Shown here one piece after another: positions 9,068 through 17,435 of a stretch of DNA of 64,000 nucleotides; within the stretch, counting starts at the first letter, position 1, and each line of letters begins with the position of its first letter. The stretch is from Dehalococcoidia bacterium (GTDB lineage: Bacteria; Chloroflexota; Dehalococcoidia; SpSt-223): positions 1-64,000 of the forward strand of contig BPIC01000006.1 of assembly GCA_026003895.1 (NCBI GenBank), given 5' to 3'. A program made the translations under genes and the position numbers. Below the pieces are notes generated by a model, which was given only the letters and a program-made list of their open reading frames with translations, had not been told where the DNA came from and searched no databases.

Positions 9068-10672
9068 TTAGGCGCGGACGATTTGAATGTCGTCATACCA
9101 GATGTACCCGCTCGCCGTGCCGATAAAGTTCTGAACCTTTTTCGCCGTCACCCAAAGGCTCACCCCCTGAATCATGAAGATGCAGGGCGGGTCCTCGCGC
9201 ATCGCGGCGGCCGCTTCTTGAAGGTAGGTCAACCGCCGCTGCGGGTCGAGCTCACGGCGGGAGCGGCTGTACGCCGCCTCGAACGCGTCGTTTTTCCAAT
9301 AGGGCTTGTTGTTAAATGAATCGGCGCCATACCAGCTATAGATGAACTCGGCATCAAGGGGCGCCTGCGCCGACCAAGGGTTCCAGAAAATCGGCGACCG
9401 TCCGCCTTCGTAAATGTGCTGGCGCCAGACCCCAACTTCAACGGGCCGCAACTCGGCGCGCACGCCGATGTCGCCCAAATACTGGAACATTGCTTCGGCG
9501 ATCAGCCGCGCTTCCGCCGTGGTCGTCGAAAACTCGATCGCGGTGTCGAAGCCATTGGGCAAGCCGGCTGCCGCGAGGAGCTCGCGGGCTTTACGGGGGT
9601 CGTATTCGAACGGCTTCAGGTTCGGGTTGTAGCCAAACACATTGCGAGGAATGAGCTGACCGTCCATCACCCGGCCGAAGCCAAGCAACAAGTTCTTCAG
9701 GATCGCTTCCTTGTCGATGGCATGGTTCAGCGCGATGCGCACCCGCTTGTCGTTGTAGGGCGGAGTAAAGAACTCGACGTCGAAGTTGTAGGATCCGGCG
9801 CCTTCGCCGATGACGACATTAAATGCCGGGTCGCTCTGCATTCGCTGGGCGTCTTGGCGGCTGATGAAGTCCGCAGCGTCAACTTCGCCGGTTCGCAACG
9901 CGGCAAGCCGCGTCGAGGCCTCGGGAAGCTCGAGGAGCCAGACCTCCTGAAGCTTCGGTTTGCGCCAGCTCTGGTCGTTCGGCACGAGCACCGCCCGCGA
10001 ACCTTGGCGGTATTCTTGAATCTTGAACGCGCCAGTGCCGATTGGCTTCAGGCTGAACTCTTGGATGCCCACCCGGCCGATATACGCCTTCGGCAAGATT
10101 GGGATGAAGAAGGCCCGCGCTGGCATGAGCGGATCAGGCCCTTTGGTGGCAATGCGCACGGTCTGCGGATCGACGGCGCTCACACTTTCGACATTGCTGA
10201 TCCGGCTGGCAATCGCAGATTTGTTCCCCGGGTCGAGGACATACTCATACGTCCACTTGACATCGTCAGCGGTGAAGGGGCTGCCATCACTCCACTTAGT
10301 GGTGCGCAGCTTGAACTCCCAGACCGTTTCGCTCACCGGCCGCCAGCTTTCCGCCAGACCAGGGTGAATCTTCGCGGCGTGATCGACCCGCGTTAGCGCG
10401 TCGTACAGCGCGTAGAAATACGAGGACGAGAGGGCCGTACCGTTCGGATCGAGCGTGACTGGCGGGTTGGCAATGCCGTGCTTCAACACCTGCGGCACGC
10501 CCTCGGTCGTGCCGGGCGCTGGCGCGGCGCCTCCGGCGGGCGTTGTCTGCTGGCTCGGAGCGCAGGCCGCCAACAGCCCAGCGGCGCCAAGGCCGCCGGC
10601 AGCCCGCAAAAATCCGCGTCGCGAGGCACGTCGTTGCCAGAAGACCGTCCAATAGTCCGAGCCGCTCTCCAC
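9068..10672 (-). CDS. ABC transporter substrate-binding lipoprotein, family 5 (peptide/nickel type)
   Basis: 534 aa. The N-terminus carries a twin-arginine-like RRGFLRAAGGLGAAGLLAAC stretch, where LLAAC is a lipobox, so it is probably a Tat-exported lipoprotein held on the outer face of the membrane. The rest matches family 5 solute-binding proteins: ESWRPVSETVWEFKLRTTKW, DGSPFTADDVKWTYEYV, KPIGTGAFKIQEY and NDKRVRIALNHAIDKEAIL. The start is GTG 10672 behind AGGAAGG. No permease or ATPase gene lies beside it. A second protein of the same family is encoded just upstream, but a 442-bp gap with its own promoter and a terminator separates them. Ligand (peptide, sugar, other) not predictable. Confidence 0.9.
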   Translation of the reverse strand: MESGSDYWTVFWQRRASRRGFLRAAGGLGAAGLLAACAPSQQTTPAGGAAPAPGTTEGVPQVLKHGIANPPVTLDPNGTALSSSYFYALYDALTRVDHAAKIHPGLAESWRPVSETVWEFKLRTTKWSDGSPFTADDVKWTYEYVLDPGNKSAIASRISNVESVSAVDPQTVRIATKGPDPLMPARAFFIPILPKAYIGRVGIQEFSLKPIGTGAFKIQEYRQGSRAVLVPNDQSWRKPKLQEVWLLELPEASTRLAALRTGEVDAADFISRQDAQRMQSDPAFNVVIGEGAGSYNFDVEFFTPPYNDKRVRIALNHAIDKEAILKNLLLGFGRVMDGQLIPRNVFGYNPNLKPFEYDPRKARELLAAAGLPNGFDTAIEFSTTTAEARLIAEAMFQYLGDIGVRAELRPVEVGVWRQHIYEGGRSPIFWNPWSAQAPLDAEFIYSWYGADSFNNKPYWKNDAFEAAYSRSRRELDPQRRLTYLQEAAAAMREDPPCIFMIQGVSLWVTAKKVQNFIGTASGYIWYDDIQIVRA

Positions 10673-10789
10673 TGCCTTCCTCCCATTGCGTAGGCGTCTT
10701 CGCGAGGAGTGGAACGGTCGAGCCGTCCCTTGGAGCGCCGCGGAGCTCGGCCGGCCACCCGATCGAGGCGCACCGCCGCGGTTGCATCA

Positions 10790-10818
10790 TGTATACCGAG
10801 CTTCTGCGTCGAGCGCAA
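10790..10818 (-). promoter_or_regulatory. Promoter for the 9068-10672 solute-binding gene
   Basis: On the minus strand, TTGCGC (10818-10813), a 17-bp spacer and TATACA (10795-10790). It sits about 120 bp upstream of the GTG start, with nothing else between, so the gene probably has a ~110-nt leader. Confidence 0.55.
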
Positions 10819-11062
10819 GATATATCAGCGACGCGTGAGTGCGCCGCTGTTCACCAGCTCAGTCCCGACGAACGACGCCCCCGCTTCGATTTTTGGCCCC
10901 GGTGGTGCCGCAGCCAGCGGCTGTCACGCGAGGCGCTGCCCTTCGCGAACACGCGATACGTCGGAGCGTGCTCGATCAATCGAGGCCGGGGCATCCTCGT
11001 TCGGTTGTCGAGCTTCAGCTACCTGAGGAAGGACGTGCGTCAGGTTGTGCTGCTTGCGACAA

Positions 11063-11102
11063 CGCGAACCGCCGCCTTCGGAACCAAAGACGGTGGTTCG
11101 CG
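11063..11102 (-). terminator. Hairpin terminator after the 11115-12677 solute-binding gene
   Basis: Arms CGCGAACCGCCG (11063-11074) and CGGTGGTTCGCG (11091-11102) pair over 12 bp with one G-U pair, 12 bp past the stop codon. The T-tract in the minus direction is weak (TTGTCG), so efficiency is uncertain. Confidence 0.55.
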
Positions 11103-11114
11103 TGCTGAAATCGG

Positions 11115-12677
11115 CTATTCGACGCGGTAGGCGTTGTCGTAGTTGTAGATATTGCGGGTGGTAAACTCGACGCCCTTGATCTTTGGTCCGTGGACAAGAA
11201 AGCCGTCTCGCACGATCAAGAAAATGGCGGGAATGTCGCTCACCAGCGCAGTATTGGCCTGCTTGAGCATTTCAGCGCGCCGGGCTGGGTCGCTCTCGGC
11301 CACCGCTTGGTCGTAGAGCCGGACGAAATTCTCGTTGCACCACCAGATCTCGAACGTCTGTCCAGAACAGCCAAATCGGCCACGGCCCGACGTAAAGTGC
11401 GCCGTCGTGTTGCCGTTCGACACCATGAACAGGTCGCCCTTCTGTTGGCCATTCCGGGCGTAATACTTATCGAGAAACTGGGCAAACTCGTAGCTCGCGA
11501 CCTCCGCCTCGACGCCAATTTCACGGAGCTGGCTCTGGAGCGCGATCGCCATCTCCGGTGCGACCGTCTGCGGTGTGTATTCGATGCCCACGGGAAGCTT
11601 GAACCCATTTGGGTAGCCCGCCTCGGCGAGCAGCCGCTTCGCTTGAGCCGGGTCGTAGGCGAACGGCTTGGTGTCGGGGTTCCAAAAAGCGCTGCCCGGG
11701 AAGCCAAGCTGGCCAGCCGGCTGCGCGTAGCCCTTGAACAGGTCGTTCGCCATCACCTCTTTATTGACTGCGTAGTTCAGCGCCAACCGCACCCGCCGGT
11801 CATTGAGCGGCGTGTTCCGCGCCCGCGCCTCCGGCTGCGAGATCAGAGCGAAGTTGTTCTCCGTCAGTTGGGTCAGGACGACCAGTCCAGCCCGCTTCAA
11901 TTGCTCAGCCTGATCCGAATTGAAGTTCGACTGCGCGATGTCGATTTCGCCGGTGCGGAGGCCCGAGATCTGCTGTGTCAGTTCCGGAAGCGCCCGAAAG
12001 ATCAGTTCGGTTGCGATCGGCTTGCGATAGGGGTGCGTTGCCTGACGCAGGCGGAAGTGAATAACGTCTGCCGGGCGGAACTCGACAAGCTCGTAGGGTC
12101 CCGAACCAATCGGCTTCGTCGCGAAGTCACGCCCGACTTGCTGGTGATAGGCGGCTGGAAAGATGGCAATCCACGGGGCGCCATCGATCAGGGTGAAGTC
12201 CGGCGACTTCGAGATGAGATCGACCGTCGTCTCATTCACCTTGACGGCCCGATCGAGCGATGGCAAAAAACTGCGCGTCGGCAGGTTCTTCTCGACGATC
12301 AAATTGGTGGAATAGACCACATCATCGGCAGTCAGCTTCGCCCCATTGCTGAACTGGAGGTCCTGCCGGATTGTGAAGCGCCACGCGTTTTCCGCCTGCC
12401 GAAACTCCCATTTCTCGGCGACCGCCGGCCGCTGCTCAAAATTCTTCCCGTACGTCGTCAACGTGTCGAAAATGGCGTAGAAGATCTCGTTATTGCTTGA
12501 CGAGAGCTCGGGCGTAACGCCGCCAGGCAGCCCGGCCTTGGCAATTCGCAAGACCTGATTGGCAGATCGCCGTTCGCCGCTGGGTTGCGCGGGTCCGCCG
12601 GTTGTCGGCTGCGCCGCCGGGGCGCACGCTGCTGCGGCAAGCCCGAGGAGCATCGCCAGAGTGAAAACGCGTCGCAT
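11115..12677 (-). CDS. ABC transporter substrate-binding lipoprotein, family 5 (second copy)
   Basis: 520 aa from ATG 12677. The N-terminus MRRVFTLAMLLGLAAAAC is a Sec signal with a lipobox ending AAAC; unlike its neighbour it has no twin-arginine motif. Family 5 signatures follow: FEQRPAVAEKWEFRQAENAW, FSNGAKLTADDVVYS, TKPIGSGPYELVEFRP and RRVRLALNYAVNKEVM. The open frame extends further upstream, but the signal peptide fixes this start. The two neighbouring proteins are diverged paralogs rather than recent duplicates. No transporter membrane genes are nearby. A hairpin closes the transcript. Confidence 0.9.
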   Translation of the reverse strand: MRRVFTLAMLLGLAAAACAPAAQPTTGGPAQPSGERRSANQVLRIAKAGLPGGVTPELSSSNNEIFYAIFDTLTTYGKNFEQRPAVAEKWEFRQAENAWRFTIRQDLQFSNGAKLTADDVVYSTNLIVEKNLPTRSFLPSLDRAVKVNETTVDLISKSPDFTLIDGAPWIAIFPAAYHQQVGRDFATKPIGSGPYELVEFRPADVIHFRLRQATHPYRKPIATELIFRALPELTQQISGLRTGEIDIAQSNFNSDQAEQLKRAGLVVLTQLTENNFALISQPEARARNTPLNDRRVRLALNYAVNKEVMANDLFKGYAQPAGQLGFPGSAFWNPDTKPFAYDPAQAKRLLAEAGYPNGFKLPVGIEYTPQTVAPEMAIALQSQLREIGVEAEVASYEFAQFLDKYYARNGQQKGDLFMVSNGNTTAHFTSGRGRFGCSGQTFEIWWCNENFVRLYDQAVAESDPARRAEMLKQANTALVSDIPAIFLIVRDGFLVHGPKIKGVEFTTRNIYNYDNAYRVE

Positions 12678-12820
12678 GTTGCCTCCGAAGGTGTGGAACG
12701 ATGCGCGACCGCTGACGGATGCGCGTTTGCCTACTTTATACGATCGTCGAGGCGGAGATCCGCAATTTTTCCGGCGCCGCCGCTCCCCTACAATCCACCA
12801 ACGACCCGAGGGAGAGGACC

Positions 12821-13201
12821 ATGGGACTGTTCGATCGCCTGCGGCGAAGACGACCGCCGGCCGATGCCGAGGAGGACGACGCCGCCCCGCTCGCCGTGCA
12901 GGACGTCGACCCGGCGGCTGCGCAGGCGCTGCAAGCCGACGGAGCAATAATCGTCGACGTGCGTCACCGGCACGAATACGACAGCTGTCACATCCCGGGT
13001 GCGCACCTTCTGCCCGTCGACGAAATCCGGCGCGACGTTTCCCTTCTCCCGATCGGAAAGCCGCTCGTTTTCGTCTGTGAGATGGGCGGACGAAGCGCCT
13101 ACGCCGCGGCGCTCGCCGCTGCCGCGGGCCGCAGCGACGTCTTCAATCTGGATGGTGGGATGCAGGCCTGGCTGGCGGCCGGCCTGCCAACTGAGCCCTA
13201 A
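12821..13201 (+). CDS. Rhodanese-like sulfurtransferase domain protein
   Basis: 126 aa. After a short charged N-terminus the single rhodanese domain reads GAIIVDVRHRHEYDSCHIPG, AHLLPVDEI, then the active-site loop FVCEMGGRSAYAAALA with the catalytic cysteine in CEMGGR, and NLDGGMQAWLAAGLP. It carries a persulfide on that Cys and passes sulfur to acceptors. Start ATG 12821 is preceded by GAGGGAGAGG; a TACAAT -10-like box lies at 12789-12794. It ends 8 bp before nadE, so the two are probably co-transcribed. Confidence 0.88.
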   Translation: MGLFDRLRRRRPPADAEEDDAAPLAVQDVDPAAAQALQADGAIIVDVRHRHEYDSCHIPGAHLLPVDEIRRDVSLLPIGKPLVFVCEMGGRSAYAAALAAAAGRSDVFNLDGGMQAWLAAGLPTEP

Positions 13202-13209
13202 CCGACGCG

Positions 13210-14940
13210 ATGCGAATCTTTCGGCTGGCGCTCGCGCAACTCAACCTGACGGTCGGCGACCTCGACGGCAATGCTGCCAAGATACGCCGCTCCATCGCCG
13301 AGGCGCGCGCCGCCGGAGCGCATCTCGTCGCCTTTCCCGAGTTGGCGCTGACGGGCTACCCGCCGGAAGATCTCCTGCTCAAGCCAGCCTTCCTTGAGGC
13401 AACGCGCGCCGAACTGGAAAAAATCGCGCGCGGCACCGTCGGCATCGTCGCGGTCGTCGGGTTCGTCGAAGCAGCGGGTGACAGCTACAACGCGGCCGCC
13501 ATCATCCACGACGGCCGCATCGTCGACATTTACCGCAAGCACTACCTCCCAAACTACGGCGTCTTCGACGAGTATCGCTATTTCCGCGCCGGCGACCGGT
13601 ATCCGGTCTACGACATGTTCGGCGTCAAGGTCGGCGTCAACATTTGCGAGGACATCTGGTACCCCGTCGGTCCGACGACGGTTCAGGCCTTTGGCGGCGC
13701 TGAGGTCATCGTCAACATCAACGCCTCGCCCTACCACATCGGCAAGTGGCGCTTTCGCGAGAAGATGCTGGCGACCCGCGCGTGGGATTGTGGCGTTGCG
13801 GTCGCCTATTGCAACGTCGTCGGTGGGCAAGACGAGTTGGTCTTCGATGGTGGCAGCATGGTATTCGACCAATCGGCCACGCTCATCGCACGCAGTCCGG
13901 CGTTTGAGGAAGATCTGCTCCTCGTGGACCTCGACGTCGATGCCGTCTTCCTCGCCCGACTCCACGACCCTCGTGCTCGGCAGAGCGTCGATCTTTTCGG
14001 CGATGTCGCTGGCAAGATCGATCACGTTCCCGTTGCCAGCGAGCCATTGACGCCGCCGGCCGGCATGCTGACTCCCCGAATCGTCCCACGGGGCGACGAT
14101 GTCGACGAGGTGTACGCCGCGCTCGTGCTCGCAACGCGCGACTATGTGCGGAAGAACGGTTTTTCGGCCGTCCACATCGGTCTCTCAGGCGGAATCGATT
14201 CCTCGCTCGTCGCCGCGATCGCCGTCGACGCGCTCGGCCCCGAGAATGTCACCGGCGTCTCGATGCCGTCGCGTTTCTCCAGCCCGGGGAGCAAGGAGGA
14301 CGCCCGTGCGCTCGCCGACGCCCTCGGCATCCGCTTCGTCACGCTGCCAATCGAGGAGCCGTTCCAAGCGATGCTCGACGTGCTCGAACCGTGCTTCCGC
14401 GGAACACCGTTCGGCACTGCCGAGGAAAACCTCCAAGCCCGAATCCGTGGCAACCTGTTGATGGCGCTCTCGAACAAGTTCAACACGCTCGTCCTCACCA
14501 CCGGCAACAAAAGCGAGATGGCGACCGGCTATTCCACGCTCTACGGAGACATGGCAGGCGGCTTCGCGGTCATCAAGGATGTGCCGAAGACGCTCGTCTA
14601 CCAGCTCGCCCGGCGGCGGAACGAGCGCGGACCGGTCATCCCGGAGACCGTGCTGACCAAGGCACCCTCCGCCGAACTGCGGCCGAACCAGAAGGACGAG
14701 GACAGTCTGCCACCCTACCACCTCCTCGACCCGATCCTTGAGCTCTACGTGGAGCAAGACCGTTCACCGCAGGAGATCGTCGCGCTTGGCCACGACCCGG
14801 CGATCGTCAACCACGTGGTGCGGCTGGTCGACCGGAGCGAGTACAAGCGCCGTCAAGCGCCGCCCGGCGTCAAGATCACCCAACGCGCCTTCGGACGAGA
14901 TCGGCGCCTTCCGATCGTCAATGGCTTTCAGGGCGCCTAG
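13210..14940 (+). CDS. nadE: NAD+ synthetase, glutamine-dependent
   Basis: 576 aa, the two-domain form. The N-terminal amidase (nitrilase) domain has Glu44 in FPELALTGYPPEDLLL, Lys110 in YRKHYLPNYGVFDEY and Cys146 in VNICEDIWYP, the Glu-Lys-Cys triad that frees ammonia from glutamine. The C-terminal synthetase domain has the PP-loop LSGGIDSS at 325-332, plus TGNKSEMATGYSTLYGDMAG and the KAPSAELRPNQKDEDSLP segment. It makes NAD+ from deamido-NAD+, ATP and glutamine in the cytoplasm. Length is normal for the family. It starts 8 bp after the rhodanese gene. Confidence 0.96.
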   Translation: MRIFRLALAQLNLTVGDLDGNAAKIRRSIAEARAAGAHLVAFPELALTGYPPEDLLLKPAFLEATRAELEKIARGTVGIVAVVGFVEAAGDSYNAAAIIHDGRIVDIYRKHYLPNYGVFDEYRYFRAGDRYPVYDMFGVKVGVNICEDIWYPVGPTTVQAFGGAEVIVNINASPYHIGKWRFREKMLATRAWDCGVAVAYCNVVGGQDELVFDGGSMVFDQSATLIARSPAFEEDLLLVDLDVDAVFLARLHDPRARQSVDLFGDVAGKIDHVPVASEPLTPPAGMLTPRIVPRGDDVDEVYAALVLATRDYVRKNGFSAVHIGLSGGIDSSLVAAIAVDALGPENVTGVSMPSRFSSPGSKEDARALADALGIRFVTLPIEEPFQAMLDVLEPCFRGTPFGTAEENLQARIRGNLLMALSNKFNTLVLTTGNKSEMATGYSTLYGDMAGGFAVIKDVPKTLVYQLARRRNERGPVIPETVLTKAPSAELRPNQKDEDSLPPYHLLDPILELYVEQDRSPQEIVALGHDPAIVNHVVRLVDRSEYKRRQAPPGVKITQRAFGRDRRLPIVNGFQGA

Positions 14941-14977
14941 ACCCCTCCGTTACAATCGCACGTGTTCGGAGGAGACG

Positions 14978-15448
14978 ATGAACTGGATCGAGCTTGTCAT
15001 GCTGCTGGCCGTCGGGGTGGCGGCGCTTTGGGCGTTCCGGCGCACCACCACCCTTGAAAAGGAGATCGCCTACGTCCGCCGGCGGGCGAATGACCAGATC
15101 GACGATTTGACCGACGAGGTGGAAAAACTGCAGCGAGAGATCCGCCTGCTCCGCGCCATCGTGCGCTCCGGCGGGACGCTGCGCTTCACCCCCGATCTGC
15201 GGGTCGACGAGTTGGCCGACATCCATCCTGACGCGCCGGCCGTCTTGGCGAGCTTCCACATCGGCGGTTGCCAGAGCTGCGCGGTCGATGGGAATGAGAC
15301 CCTCGCCGCCGCGGTTCAGGCGAAAGGCGCCAATCTCGATCAGGTGCTGGCCGCACTGAACGCTCTGCTCACGCCCGACAACGCCGCGAGGGCGGAGCTC
15401 GCCAAGATCGGCCCCGGCGGATTGCTCCAGATCCAGACCGGGCGCTAA
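14978..15448 (+). CDS. Membrane-anchored coiled-coil protein with a DUF1858-like CxxC domain
   Basis: 156 aa from ATG 14978, which has a GGAGGAGAC site and a TACAAT box at 14952-14957. One N-terminal TM helix (WIELVMLLAVGVAALWAF), a coiled coil (~25-65, EKEIAYVRRRANDQIDDLTD then EVEKLQREIRLLRAIV), then a C-terminal ~75-residue domain like DUF1858: LRVDELADIHPDAPAVLASF followed by HIGGCQSCAVDGNETLAAAV. DUF1858 is usually a free-standing small domain with a GxxCxxC core thought to bind metal or act in redox. The anchored coiled-coil version is unusual. A two-way terminator follows directly. Confidence 0.75.
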   Translation: MNWIELVMLLAVGVAALWAFRRTTTLEKEIAYVRRRANDQIDDLTDEVEKLQREIRLLRAIVRSGGTLRFTPDLRVDELADIHPDAPAVLASFHIGGCQSCAVDGNETLAAAVQAKGANLDQVLAALNALLTPDNAARAELAKIGPGGLLQIQTGR

Positions 15449-15452
15449 TCCG

Positions 15453-15489
15453 CCGCTCGGGTCAATTTCTCGCGGCAGACCCCGAGCGG
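15453..15489. terminator. Bidirectional hairpin terminator between convergent genes
   Basis: CCGCTCGGGTC (15453-15463) pairs with GACCCCGAGCGG (15478-15489), an 11-bp stem with one bulged base, between the ends of the DUF1858-like gene (+) and folD (-). Confidence 0.65.
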
Positions 15490-15496
15490 GACCACC

Positions 15497-16357
15497 CTAT
15501 CGAGGCGAGCGTCGATGCGCCCGCGCGGCGGCGAGGGTGTTCCGCATCAGCATGACGTTCGTCATCGGTCCCGTGCCCCCTGGAACAGGAGTCAGATACC
15601 CTGCCACCTCGCGGGCCGACGCGGCGTCAACGTCCCCAACGAGGCCCGCGTCAGTGCTGTTCACCCCGAAGTCGAGGACAACCGCGCCGGGCTTGATCAT
15701 CGACCCGTCGATGAGACCAGCGCGCCCGGCAGCGACGCAGAGAATGTCGGCCCGCCGCGTCACCGCGCCGAGGTCACGCGTCCGGGTATGACAAAGCGTC
15801 ACGGTGGCGTTGGCAGCGAGCAAGAGTAGGGCCATAGGCTTCCCGACGATGGCGCTGCGTCCGACGACGACCGCCTCCGCTCCGCTGATGGGAATATCGT
15901 AGGCTTGGAGCAGCGCCATACCGCCGGCCGGTGTATTCGGGACGAGCGCCGGCTGGCCCAAGAGCAGCCGGCCCGCTTGCGTCGGCGTGACACCGTCGAC
16001 GTCTTTGTCCGGGTCGATTGCCGAGACGATCGCCTCCGTTGGCAGCCCTTTCGGAAGCGGCAACTGGAGCAAAATCCCGTCGACCCCTCGGTCAGCGTTG
16101 AGCGCTCCGATCCGGTCGATCACGGCTGCACCGTCGATGTCGGCGGGCAGAGCGACCGCCTCGGCGGCAAGGCCAGCGTCCGTGAAGCCACGGATGATCC
16201 GGCGAACGTAAACCTGCGACGCTTGGTCGTCACCGACCAACACGACGGCGAGGCTAGCTTTCCGCCCGTAGTCTTCCTCGAAGCGAACAGCCTCTTCCTT
16301 CACCTCAGCAAGGTAGCGGGCGGCGGTGGCGCGTCCGTCGAGTAGTATGGCCGGCAC
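15497..16357 (-). CDS. folD: Methylenetetrahydrofolate dehydrogenase FolD lacking the cyclohydrolase lysine
   Basis: 286 aa, full length. FolD motifs: SLAVVLVGDDQASQVYV, DGILLQLPLPKGL, DPDKDVDGVTPTQAGRL, VVVGRSAIVGKPMA, TPVPGGTGPMTNV. The family normally does two steps, oxidising methylene-THF with NADP and hydrolysing methenyl-THF to formyl-THF. The YxxxK catalytic lysine (E. coli Lys54) is replaced: residues 50-54 read YVRRI, codon ATC at 16198-16196. Loss of this Lys is known to abolish cyclohydrolase activity in FolD enzymes. The adjacent gene, 3 bp upstream, encodes an FchA-type cyclohydrolase, which can supply the missing step. So this is probably a mono-functional dehydrogenase. Confidence 0.93.
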   Translation of the reverse strand: MPAILLDGRATAARYLAEVKEEAVRFEEDYGRKASLAVVLVGDDQASQVYVRRIIRGFTDAGLAAEAVALPADIDGAAVIDRIGALNADRGVDGILLQLPLPKGLPTEAIVSAIDPDKDVDGVTPTQAGRLLLGQPALVPNTPAGGMALLQAYDIPISGAEAVVVGRSAIVGKPMALLLLAANATVTLCHTRTRDLGAVTRRADILCVAAGRAGLIDGSMIKPGAVVLDFGVNSTDAGLVGDVDAASAREVAGYLTPVPGGTGPMTNVMLMRNTLAAARAHRRSPR

Positions 16358-16359
16358 CG

Positions 16360-16983
16360 CTACCCCCGCTCGGCGACGGCCCGCTCGACCGCCGCAACCA
16401 AATCGTTCGCGCCGGCGAAGGCAGAGTCGAGCCGGCTCCTGGCGGCGTGCACGAACGCCTCGTCCTTGATGGACCGCAGGTTGATTTCTACGTTTAGGCG
16501 CGCTCCGTGCATCGCCGCCAACGCCAAATACGCCGCGACTGCGGCGTCGGAGACGAGGTTGGCGTTCCCCCGCTGGGCGGCAGGAACGCTTAGATCGAGC
16601 ACTTGCCGCGCCGCCTCGACCATCCGAAGCGGGGGATCGCTCGCCGCCTTGAGCGCCGACTGAATCGCCGCGCTGCGCGCCTGCTTCTCTTCGTCACTCG
16701 CTCGCGGCAGTCGATAGGCAGCCGAGACTTGATCGAACGCGCCGGCGTCTTCGTCGATGAGCGCCGTGAGCTGGGCGCGAAGCTCGTCCGACCGACGGAC
16801 GAGCGCCTGCATTTCCGCCTCGACGTCTTGGTAATTCTTGCGGCCAACGGTCAGGTTGGCCGTCATCGCAACCAGCGCTGCGCCAAGGGCGCCGGTGAGA
16901 GCGGCTGCCCCGCCGCCGCCCGGTGTCGGCGAGTCGCTGGCGAGCGCGTCGAGAAACTGGCGAATGGGTTGGTCAGCGAGCAC
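16360..16983 (-). CDS. fchA: FchA-type methenyltetrahydrofolate cyclohydrolase / cyclodeaminase family
   Basis: 207 aa from GTG 16983, chosen because GGAGG lies 7 bp upstream; an ATG 24 bp earlier overlaps a likely -10 box. Family motifs: IRQFLDALASDSPTPGGGGA, the ALGAALVAMTANLTVGRKNY segment and LSVPAAQRGNANLVSDAAVA. It belongs to the formiminotransferase-cyclodeaminase C-terminal family, whose stand-alone bacterial members hydrolyse methenyl-THF to 10-formyl-THF. It is first in a two-gene operon with folD, whose own cyclohydrolase residue is missing, so this gene probably performs that step. A cyclodeaminase role is possible but no formimino-transfer gene is nearby. Confidence 0.85.
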   Translation of the reverse strand: MLADQPIRQFLDALASDSPTPGGGGAAALTGALGAALVAMTANLTVGRKNYQDVEAEMQALVRRSDELRAQLTALIDEDAGAFDQVSAAYRLPRASDEEKQARSAAIQSALKAASDPPLRMVEAARQVLDLSVPAAQRGNANLVSDAAVAAYLALAAMHGARLNVEINLRSIKDEAFVHAARSRLDSAFAGANDLVAAVERAVAERG

Positions 16984-17005
16984 CGATTCCTCCTGAAGCC
17001 CCGCC

Positions 17006-17032
17006 ATCTTAGCACGGGGTCGGTGCTATACT
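17006..17032. promoter_or_regulatory. Back-to-back extended -10 promoters for fchA-folD (-) and acpS (+)
   Basis: Minus strand TGCTAAGAT (17014-17006) and plus strand TGCTATACT (17024-17032) both fit TGn-TAnnnT. They start divergent transcripts about 15-40 bp from each gene start; -35 boxes are weak. Confidence 0.5.
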
Positions 17033-17074
17033 CGCCGCGTTTCCCCGGGGATTTCCGGAAGGTTGAGGCTGCAC

Positions 17075-17434
17075 ATGGTCACAACCGGTGTCGACGTGAT
17101 TGCCATCGAGCGGATCGCCACGACCGTCGCTCGCCATGGCGACCGGTTTCTCCGTCGTGTCTTCACGCCAGCGGAGCTTGCCGCCGCCGGCGGACGACCG
17201 GACTCGCTCGCCGCCCGGTTCGCGGCGAAGGAAGCTACTGCCAAGGCGCTTGGCTGGGGAATTGGCGCGGTCGGCTGGCGGGATATCGAAGTGGTAAGCG
17301 ATGTCCGGGGCAAACCCTCGCTCCGGCTCCACGGCGCCGCGGCGTCGCGCGCCGCCGAGCTCGGCGTCTCGCAATTGGCCGTCAGCCTCGCCCACGAGCG
17401 GTCGCTCGCCGTCGCAGTCGTCGTCGGTACCTGA
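17075..17434 (+). CDS. acpS: Holo-[acyl-carrier-protein] synthase
   Basis: 119 aa. Standard AcpS: GVDVIAIERI with the Mg-binding Asp7, FLRRVFTPAELA, RFAAKEATAKALG with the second metal ligand Glu, and VSLAHERSLAVAVVV at the end. It moves phosphopantetheine from CoA to the acyl carrier protein in the cytoplasm. Start ATG 17075 is preceded by GGAAGGTTGAGG. It ends 1 bp before the NnrE-NnrD start, the common acpS-nnr pairing. Confidence 0.95.
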   Translation: MVTTGVDVIAIERIATTVARHGDRFLRRVFTPAELAAAGGRPDSLAARFAAKEATAKALGWGIGAVGWRDIEVVSDVRGKPSLRLHGAAASRAAELGVSQLAVSLAHERSLAVAVVVGT

Positions 17435-17435
17435 G

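Larger units (their letters stand above)
10673..11114. other. 442-bp intergenic region between the two solute-binding genes
   Basis: No convincing coding sequence. It holds a hairpin terminator next to the 11115 gene end and a promoter facing the 10672 gene (both listed separately). The middle (about 10830-11050) shows nothing I can assign. Confidence 0.6.
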
